The notes under the pieces are model-generated. The model was not told where the DNA came from. It saw only the letters and a list, made by a program, of their open reading frames with translations, and made no database searches. A program made the translations under genes and the position numbers. Shown here piece by piece: positions 20,727-29,100 of a stretch of DNA of 30,254 nt (positions are counted from its first letter, which is position 1; each line of letters begins with the position of its first letter). Source of the stretch: Triparma columacea (taxonomy: Eukaryota > Sar > Bolidophyceae > Parmales > Triparmaceae); assembly GCA_030267965.1 (NCBI GenBank), contig BRYA01000714.1, positions 1,956 through 32,209 on the forward strand, written 5' to 3'.

Positions 20727-21409
20727 GGGGGGAGGGATGGGAGGGGTGGGGGGTGGGAGGGGGAGGGGGAGGGGGGGGCATTTAGGACCCTACATCTAGT
20801 CCTTGAGAAGATCAGTGCTTAATTTTCCGAGCAACAATTACACAATTAAACCATTCCACTCTTCTTCGTTTGCACGCTACGCTTTATATAAGCCCCAAAT
20901 GGACCCAGAAGGGAAAAAAAATAAAAAAAATGCGACTAGATAGATCGATAAAAATTAACAATTTAACAACATTTTCCATTTATAGATATATAATTCTGGG
21001 CATATGCTGAAATTTGTGAGTCGTAGACTTAGTTTTCTCAAAATCATAATGCTCAAATATTTTACTACAATTATTATTTTTTACTAAAACCCGTTACATA
21101 TTCAATTCAATCAATATTTAGTAATTTATAAAATTTTGGAAATATTTCGTTTAAAGTAAAAAGATGTGAGTTGAAAAAATATATTTTATATTTGTTTGTT
21201 TTATGTGATATTCAATTATTTTGATCTTTTGATCATATAATGCATTTAGTGAAATATGCAATCTTTTTTGATAAATATTTTGGCATCACAGTAAAATTTT
21301 AACAAAATTGTACAAACATTCCGTCACTTTTGCGCATTCTCCTACCTCTAGTACCTCCTCTAGTTATAATATCCTCGATCTAAACTTTCTGGTCAGAAGC
21401 CAACTAGAG
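20727..21409. other. intergenic interval: G-rich tract followed by an AT-rich island
   Basis: No gene is seen in these 683 bp. The first 55 bases (20727-20781) are nearly pure purine with at least six G runs of four or more, a candidate G-quadruplex on the plus strand. From about 20920 to 21310 the sequence switches to strongly AT-rich, with many A/T homopolymer runs, unlike the rest of the window. The last 90 bases lead into the bioA start and probably hold its promoter and 5' UTR. Confidence 0.7.
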
Positions 21410-23178
21410 ATGAACGTTTTCAGAGGCTCTCGGATGCCTGCCCTTTCTCGATGCCTCTCAATGTTTTCTTATTCGCACCCATCAGTGGTTTCGCACATGG
21501 AAGTGGCATCGACGTTGGAGCACATAAGCTACGACCGCGATACGCTGTGGCACCCCTACACTTCGATGACAAATCCTACTCCTGCCCTCCCAGTCGAGAG
21601 AGCCAATGGTGTTCACCTTCACTTGGAGAGCGGGGAGTCTCTGGTTGATGGGATGGTGAGTGGTATAAGCGCGGTCTGGATCCTACCCTCGAACAGGATT
21701 CTTGTCCTCGATCAAAGGCTCACCCTCTCCTCCCCCTCCCCCTCCCCTCCAAGAGCTCTTGGTGGTGCGCGGTGCACGGGTACAACAACGAGAGGCTCAA
21801 CTCGGCGGTCAGCTATCAGCTCTCTCGGATGTCGCACGTGATGTTTGGGGGTTTGACGCACCGCCCTGCTGTGGCCTTGGGTCGCCTCCTTGCCGAGATA
21901 ACTCCTGCTCCACTTTGCAAGGTGTTCCTGTGCGACTCGGGTTCAATTTCAGTTGAGGTTGCGATGAAGATGGCGCTGCAGTACCAGCGGGGGAAAAGCT
22001 CAAGCCGAAACAAGTTTCTCACTGTGAGGGGAGGCTACCATGGGGACACATCAGCGGCCATGAGCGTTTGTGATCCAGTGACTGGGATGCACTCCGCCTT
22101 CAAGGGCGCCCTAGCCCAGCAGATTTTTTCAGGTGAGAAATGACTACAAAGTCAAGCGAGTGGCAAAAAGGCAGGTGTAATAGGCTTGCCTGCACGTGCA
22201 AATCCAAACCAAATCAACACTAAAAAAAACTAACCCAATTTACTTCGGTCGTCGCGTCGCTCGCTCCTCCCCCGCACGCAGAGCGCCCCGACCTGGACGA
22301 GGATGGCATTGTGTTGCAGAGAACAATCGTCGAAAACAAGGACTCTATTGCGGCCCTAATTATCGAGCCGTGCGTCCAGGGCGCTGGGGGCATGAGGTTT
22401 TACAACCCGCAGTTCTTAGTGAAGGCTAGGCAGCTTTGCGATGACCACGGAATCCTGCTCATTTGCGATGAGATTGCCACGGGATTTGGACGTGCTGGGG
22501 GGGGGGAGCTGTGGGGCTCGAGCCTGGCGGTGAAGGAGAATGGGGACAAGGTCGTGCCTGACATTATGTGCTTGGGAAAGGCCTTGACCGGGGGCTACAT
22601 GACTTTAGCAGCCACGATTGCAACCGAGGAGGTTGCCAAGGGCGTATCCAAGGGCGATCCGGCTCTTCCCCTCATGCACGGCCCAACTTTCATGGCGAAT
22701 CCTCTCGCGTGCTCCGTGGCGTTGGAGTCGATAGGCCTCCTTATGCGAGAAGAGGGGGGAGAGCCGTGGTGGAAGACGAGAGTTGGAAAAATCAACGCAG
22801 CTTTGACAAGGCAGCTGGAGCCAGCTCAGAACTTCCAGGGAGTAGGTGAGAATGGAGAGGGGGTGGCACAGGGAGGGAGCCACCATTTGCCCCCCCCTTC
22901 TATTAATTATTAACCCTTCACCTTCTCTCTCTCGCCGCATCATCATCGTAGCGGACGTTAGGGTCCAGGGTGCAATAGGTGTCATAGAGATGGAAGAGCC
23001 GGTGGACGTCCCTTACGTGACCAAGCGTTGCCTCCAGCTAGGAGCTTGGCTGAGACCCTTTGGAAAAAACATTTACTGCATGGTGCCCTACATAATAGAC
23101 GAGGAGGAAGAGCTTAAAGTCGTGACGTCTGCAATGGTGACCCTCGCGGAGGAGCTCGGCCAGCAGCCCAAAAAATAA
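21410..23178 (+). CDS. bioA: adenosylmethionine-8-amino-7-oxononanoate aminotransferase (DAPA synthase)
   Basis: Exons 21410-21655, 21754-22132, 22282-22845 and 22952-23178 encode 471 residues; all junctions are GT-AG with GTGAG donors. The enzyme transfers an amino group from SAM to KAPA to make DAPA in biotin synthesis, with PLP as cofactor. The N-terminal 30 residues ([20 protein letters not shown]) look mitochondrial. Family motifs are [25 protein letters not shown] (split by intron 1), [26 protein letters not shown] and [13 protein letters not shown]. Then follow [21 protein letters not shown] and the PLP-lysine motif [11 protein letters not shown] (Lys 308). The C-terminal region is [12 protein letters not shown] and [15 protein letters not shown]. 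It is a stand-alone transaminase, not the BioD-BioA fusion known in plants. Start choice: a second ATG 27 bases downstream (21437) is also possible. Confidence 0.95.
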
Positions 23179-23273
23179 GACCGAAATATTGTAAATTAGA
23201 GATAGTGAATACAACAAGGGCCAATCGCTCAATTTGACCCCCCCCCCCCCCTTTCCCCACCCTGATTCAACCC
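23179..23273. other. 95-bp spacer between convergent genes with a C14 run
   Basis: It separates the stops of bioA (plus) and the ubiquitin-like gene (minus). It contains 14 consecutive C (23238-23251), which would read as G14 in the 3' UTR region of the minus-strand gene. No polyadenylation signal is clear. Confidence 0.7.
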
Positions 23274-24226
23274 TCACTTTACCAATTTCATCTTCTCAAG
23301 CGCCTTGCTCAATTTACCCTGGAAGTCTGAGTGGTAAAATCTGCTCAACTTTGTCTTCTTCCCGTCTGGGGCCATCAATCTCCCAGTCTTCCTAAAGATC
23401 GGGGAGCCGCTGCTGGGGCCCTTCTTACTGGGATCAATGAGGTCATCAAGGAGACCCCCCTCCTTGAGGCTCCCGTCGTTGTCAGAAATCTTGTAGTAAA
23501 CCTCCCTGAGATACACATCATCAAATCCCGCACTTTCCTTCCCCTTGCGTTGCTTAGAGGCCTTCTTCCCCGCGGCCTTCTCCTCCTCCAAGGACTGCTG
23601 AATGAACTGTTGCACGAGCTTGACCTCCTCCGCAGTCAGCTTGGCGTGCTTGCGGACGAAGGTCTCGTCCACTTCAAAGGAACCGCAGATCTTCCCAAAG
23701 GTAACAGCCCCGACGCACTTGTGAAGAAAGTTCCTCCCGCCCCTCAACCTTAGCACGAGGTGAAGCGTGGAGTCGTCCCCCAGGTCATAGTCGTCAATTG
23801 TCTTGCCGTCCTGGAGCTGCTCTCCTCCAAAGATGAGGCGCTGCTGCTCGGCAGGGATGCCCTCCTGCGGGGGGTATGGGGATAGGGAGGGAAGGCGCGT
23901 GTGTCAGAAATAACCCCCACTCCCAGGGTGCATTCCCAAGGTTCCACACGGAAGTGTCGGGATTATAAGAGACCTCTCACCTTCTCTGAGATCTTAGCCT
24001 TTACGTCCTCGATGCTCTCCCCTTCTTCAACCTCTATAGACACAGTTTTACCCGAAAGCGTCTTCACAAACAGCTGCATCCCTCCCCTCAGGCTAAAAAC
24101 ACTACTTCTGTCGGTCGGACTGAGGTGCCTGATTTTGGCCAGTGGACTCGAAACGAAGGGTAGGCATATAGACAGAGATAGTACATTGATAAGGAGGAGG
24201 ATGAAAAGAAGGCCGGAGCTGGTCAT
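23274..24226 (-). CDS. signal-peptide-bearing ubiquitin-like protein with a 153-residue C-terminal extension
   Basis: Exons 24226-23981 and 23864-23274 (116-bp intron, GTGAG donor, phase 0) encode 278 residues. Residues 1-21 are a signal peptide ([17 protein letters not shown]). Residues 22-49 are basic/Ser-rich like a transit segment and end SLRGG. Residues 50-125 are exactly 76 ubiquitin-like residues from [12 protein letters not shown] to HLVLRLRGG, keeping the L8, I44, H68 and V70 patch, R42 and R72. Positions equivalent to K48 and K63 are Glu and Asp. K6, K11, K27, K29 and K33 remain. Residues 126-278 are a basic tail ([18 protein letters not shown], then Lys-rich helices) that I do not recognise. 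It is not the eL40 or eS31 ribosomal tail. A ubiquitin entering the secretory route fits the symbiont-derived ERAD-like (SELMA) import machinery of complex plastids; that placement is inference. Confidence 0.88.
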
Positions 24227-24280
24227 TGCGGGAGCGTAGGCGAGGAAAATAGAAGACAGAGATTTCCCTTCTGCAAATAA
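24227..24280. promoter_or_regulatory. 54-bp bidirectional promoter region (ubiquitin-like / P5CR-like)
   Basis: Only 54 bases separate two opposite start codons, so the promoters must overlap or the 5' leaders must be extremely short. This is the tightest divergent pair in the window. Confidence 0.6.
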
Positions 24281-25342
24281 ATGAGGAGTAGCCCACTAAG
24301 CCTCTTAATCAGCATCATCAGCGCAATCACACTCTCTCACGCCATGATACTATCAACAAAAGACCTCAAGTGCGGATTCCTAGGCTGCGGGACCATTGCA
24401 GCAGCAATTGCTACAGGATTAGCATCCTCTTCCGACGAGGAGGTCACCTTTAGCCATTTCCACGTCTCCAAGAGGTCGGCGTCGAAGAGTGCTGCGCTAC
24501 TCAGTAGGTTTGGCCCCGATAAGATCACAATCTGCGAGAGTGGCGATAACCAGGAAATTCTAGGTGGGTTGGTTAGGGGAGTGGGGGAGTGAAGGGGAGA
24601 GGCTTTCTTGCAACTGCATCCGGGTAGTGTTTATGTTGCGCGCAGCAGTTAACCAAGCCCCTCGCATTCCACCCACTCACCCCCTTGCACCCCACCCACG
24701 CAAACCTCCACCCCCTCTCCCCCAGACTCCTCCAATGTCATCTTCGTTTGCGTCCTTCCTTCGCAGCTCGAGGAAGTCCTGTCGAAGGTCAAGTTCGACC
24801 ACGAAAGGCACACCATCATCTCCCTAGTCTCTACCTCCACTCTCCCACAGCTCATATCCCTCTCCTCCCTCCCCCCCACCAGCGTCTTCAAGATGATCTG
24901 CCTCCCCTCAGTTGCTACACACGACGGGACCTGCCTCCTTGTCCCCAAGTCGGAGACCGTCAAGAAAATCCTTCTACCCCTCGGAGGCTGCGTGGGCTGC
25001 GAGAGCGAAGACATTATGACCAAGATGATGATCCCAGCCTGCCTAATGGGACCCATGTACGCTATCATGAAGGGCAACCTAGACTGGATGGTAAAGAATG
25101 GAGTCCCGGCCGAGGATGCCAGCTACTACATAGGCAGAACATACCTCGGCATCGCCAAGGATGCCGAAGCGAAATGCACAGATCCGAAACACTTCACCGA
25201 CCTCATTGAGGAGCAGACCCCCGGCGGGATAAACCAGCAGGCCATCGAGAACCTCACCAAGCTCGGGGCTCTGGACTCGTACGACAAGGCTATGGACAAA
25301 ATATTGGAGCGCTTGACTGGCAGAGGAGATGGAAAGGCTTGA
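24281..25342 (+). CDS. pyrroline-5-carboxylate reductase-like protein with N-terminal signal peptide
   Basis: Exons 24281-24563 and 24726-25342 (162-bp intron, GTGGG donor, CCCAG acceptor, phase 1) encode 299 residues. P5CR reduces pyrroline-5-carboxylate to proline with NAD(P)H. Residues 1-21 ([15 protein letters not shown]) form a hydrophobic signal-type leader. Next comes the dinucleotide-binding motif [18 protein letters not shown]. The Rossmann core continues with [30 protein letters not shown] and [20 protein letters not shown]. The all-helical dimerisation domain includes the family-type motif [16 protein letters not shown] (usually SPGGT) and ends [13 protein letters not shown]. The Thr-to-Ile change after PGG, plus the low overall resemblance, leaves open that this is a P5CR-related oxidoreductase with another substrate. 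The leader implies ER or complex-plastid targeting. Confidence 0.82.
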
Positions 25343-25796
25343 AGGGGCTCATTGTATGCCCGAAGATATTTACGAGGAGTAACCTGTTGCTGTTAATTAA
25401 TCAACAGAACTTTGTCCATAGCAAATGAACTCTTCATTAGTTTTAACACTTTTGCCCCAACCCCTAGAGGGGTCAAGGTAGGAATTCCGGGGTGGAGGGG
25501 TTGGGGTGGGAGAAGTTTGATGTTTGATTCTTATATATATTATGATCTGTTTGTGGTGGTGGCGACGATGGACATGTGCGTGTACCGATTGCCATTCTGG
25601 TGAGAGGTTTTTAATAGTTTTTGTTCGTTGTTAAAAGTGTTTTCTTCTTCTTTGACCCCTGCTTGTTCTGTTCTTTCTTCTGTCGCACTCGACTGAGGTA
25701 AACGTTTTTTTAAACAAAACCAATGGCATTTTATTATTATTATTGGAGGTTGAGAAGAGCAATTCAGGGGAGACTTCTCTTAATTTCGGGAACAGA

Positions 25797-25859
25797 ACAG
25801 CTGGCAAATTCTTAAGCTAACGACCCTGGGGACAACAACAGCAGGCAAATTCTCAAGCT
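25797..25859 (+). repeat. 22-bp imperfect direct repeat
   Basis: ACAGCTGGCAAATTCTTAAGCT at 25797 recurs 41 bases later with two mismatches (core GGCAAATTCT, then AAGCT in both). It is non-coding. Confidence 0.7.
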
Positions 25860-26111
25860 GATCTCTCACCTTTAACCTGACGAAGCAACAAACAAGTGAG
25901 TTAAGAGGAGGGAGACGGGGAACGAACAAGAGTTATTTGATGCATAAGCTCTTTTTACGCATGGTGTGATGTGATTTGCAAAGTGGCCCGAGATGGAGAT
26001 GGCAAGAGGCCAAGGAGGGGGGGTTCATGAAACACGTCGTGTGTTTTTGGATAACGTGTCGTTTTTGATGGATTTATTCCCCTCGGAGGACCGGTGGCAT
26101 TCAATATTTAA

Positions 26112-26162
26112 GTGAGTAACTAACTCATCTTGCCCCCTCCCCGCTTAACATCCTTCCTCTAG
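26112..26162 (+). other. possible short intron in the 5' leader of the START-repeat gene
   Basis: The donor GTGAGTAAC matches the dominant donor of this window. A pyrimidine-rich stretch then ends in TTCCTCTAG, 24 bases before the start codon. CTAAC in its 5' half could be a branch site, though it is close to the donor. At 51 bp it would be the shortest intron here. Confidence 0.35.
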
Positions 26163-26186
26163 GTTTGAGAAATCTGCAGAGCAAGC

Positions 26187-29100
26187 ATGGATCGTCGCGT
26201 CATGGGACTCAGCGAGGAGATTGTATCGTCAATAGACCAACGCGGGGGAAGCGATCGCGAAGATCCCTCTTTCAAAGGCATGGAGGGGGAGAAACCTCCC
26301 CGCAGGATTGATGCTCCAGACCAAGAGGCTCCTCCTGGTGATGGTAGTCAACCAGACAACAACGCATCGAACCAACACGACAATGTTCTCCTGAAGACCA
26401 AATCAAAAAACATTGCCCGGACCAACAACAGACCACCCACAAACTCCAACCATAATACCTGCAAGCTGTTTCAATCAAAGCTTTTATCAAGGGGAGCAGT
26501 GGAGGGCCTCCTCGACGATTCGACGGGAGACGACACTAGGAAATTTTTACGGCTAGCTGATCTTGTCCACGAAACCCCAGACAAGGTCGTTGACTTTCTC
26601 CTGTCGGAATCAAAGGAGGGGAAATTCCGACGCCACATCGTGCACGAGTTTCTGTATGACGACGACAATTCTTGCAGCAGGAGGATCTTGTACTGGCAGC
26701 ACTACGGCAGCGGGAATAAGTTTGTAGAGTACCTTCTCGACATGCGGGTCAAGTGCAACGCCACAGATGACCTAAATAACTACACCATTGACATCAACTC
26801 GATTAATACCAACGAAGACAATAACAACTTGCCAGAAGAGGCTGTCTCGAAGCTCGCAGAAATCCTGGGCTCCACGAGAAAGGCAAAGCGAGGAAAGATA
26901 GGCATGGGCCTGATGACTGTCTCAGAGATAGATTTCGGGCAGGCGGCGGTGGTGTTCGTAGGGACGTTAGTTTCAGAGGAACGAGAGACTGACATTGTGT
27001 CCTCCTCCGACTCTAGCTCCAAGCCAAGCAACGTCCTTAAGCAGGCCTCAAAGGCATTCATTGGCACCCCCTCCAGCGGCGTGAAGGGTTTCTTCTCCAT
27101 TAAGTCTCTGGGCTCGACAATCAGCGAGGGAAGTGTCAAGGAGGTTTTCGACTCTTTCAAGGAGGTATTTAAGGAGGTTGGGCGACAGTTCAGGCAGCCT
27201 GATGTCATTGACATGAGGAGGAAGAAACATTTTGTAGAAGTGGTCTTGCCCAATGTGCCAACTCTTACTGAGGAGGAGGACAGGATGCTGGAAAGTGTTG
27301 CAGGGCTGGAGGAGAAACTCTACAAGAAGGGAAAGAGAGTCAAGGGGACACTGAAGGAGGGTATTGACAAGTTCCTGTGGAGAGAGGGGGACAATGTGTG
27401 GGCAGCCTTTGGGGTCACTGTGGACAAGTCAGCAGAGGCTGTGTTGGCAGAGCAATCACTTTTTGACACATATGATGCTTCCTCCATTCATATAAGAGAG
27501 AACGGAAAATTACCGAGGGTTGTAAGGGAAAATGTTGATGGGAGTCGGAGCTTACAAGACCATAGTGGTATTCGCTTGCCTGGTCCAGTGAAAGACCGCC
27601 TCTTTGAAGCCTGGGTTACTTGGAAGGAAATCAAGTCGAGCAGTGGAAAGACTTCATACATGTTGGCTTTTGTGCCACTGACAGAGTACCCTGGAGGAGG
27701 CTTCAAGGACCTCAGTAAGGAAGGATTTGTGCTAGCAGAGACTACAGGTGTCTACTTCTTCAATGAGATTGCCCCAAATGTCTGTAGAGTGACACGTATT
27801 CAAACAGTTGATCTGAAATTTAGTGGCATTCATAAGACAGTGATGGACAATGCCATTGAGTACCTTGCAAAGAATCAGCTTGTTGAGGCCAACAGGTTGC
27901 AGGAGAAGTTCAAGAGGAACAGTAAGAACGTTGATGCTGAGGTCAGGGGGGCCTTGGCGGAGAGGATGAGGGAGGGTGTTGAGTTGGAGGACGACCAGAA
28001 GAAGTTGTTTGGGGAGATGGAGGAGCTCTTTGGTGGGGAGAATGAAGAAGGGTGGGGGCCTCTTGAGTCACCTTATGAGGGAGTGAAGATGGAGATCAAG
28101 TACAAGCAGCAGGAGAAAGGAAAAAAGACACTCACATTTGGTAGAGCTGAGTGCATCACCGACTGTTCAGCCGAGGAAGCAGCTGCTTGGTTCTTTGAGT
28201 ACTGCAGCAGGGAGAGGATGGCAGTGGATAGAAAGGAAGGAAACCCTGCAAGGCTGGAGATAATGAAGAGTGACGAAGGAAGCGTTAATGAGAAGGTGTT
28301 TGTAACAGTAAGGAAGCTTCCCTTCCCTTTTTACAAAAGAGAATTTGTGATGAGATATGTGTGGCAAAAGGGATACCAAGACGGCAACATGTCTGTGGCC
28401 TTTGTCCCAGCTAAAGATCAGGTAGACTATGGGGAAAATCTAGGAACGCTTGTGAAAGCTACAACAAGTGGCGTTCTCACTGCCAAGAATATTGAGGACC
28501 AAAATGGCATTCTTCAGTGTAAACTTACATTGACGCAATACATGGACACAGGGGGGCATATTCCAGTCAAAATTGTCGACAGATCTACTCCACGAGTACT
28601 AAGTACGATAGCAACACTAAGGGACTCCTTCAATCGGGACGAAGAGGTTGATAAAGCTGCACTGGCCTCTCTTGCCAATATCATCAAGAACGAACACCAA
28701 GATTATACAGATGATGAGAAGGTTGCAATCAGGAAGGGGAAGGAGTTCTATGAGAAGTGCGAGGAGGACGAGAACTTTGAAGATTTGAAGAGTCCTGATA
28801 AGAGGGTTAAGATGAGGCTAGTTCATGTTGATGGGGCAAGCAGTGGAACTGGTTTTGCCACTACTGTAGTTGATGCTAGTGTGGAGGAGTGTGCTGCTAG
28901 TGAGTTTGCTAAATTAGGCAATCGAGAACACAAAAGGACTGCAAAGGTTTCGGGGATAACAGACTTAAAGGTCGTCACAGTTAACCCCTGCACACTCTTT
29001 TACATAACTACACGGAATCTTGGTCTCCCTGGATTTTCTCCCCGTGATGGGAGAAGTAAAGTTACCTGGTTCAAGCAACAAGATGGCAAAGTCATCATTG

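Larger units (their letters stand above)
25343..26186. other. intergenic interval upstream of the START-repeat gene
   Basis: No gene is supported in these 844 bp. Contents: a short TTA microsatellite (about 25731-25745); a 22-bp imperfect direct repeat (25797-25818 and 25838-25859, two mismatches); and, near the end, a possible 51-bp 5'-leader intron (26112-26162, GTGAGT donor, CTCTAG acceptor) preceded by an upstream ATG at 26068 that is out of frame with the main start. Confidence 0.55.

Noticed and set aside
23274..24226. Ordinary polyubiquitin gene or ubiquitin-ribosomal protein fusion
   Set aside because: There is only one ubiquitin unit, with a signal peptide, changed K48/K63 positions and a tail unlike eL40 or eS31.
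25412..25603. 63-residue open frame downstream of the P5CR-like gene
   Set aside because: No recognisable features and no splice partners; probably chance.
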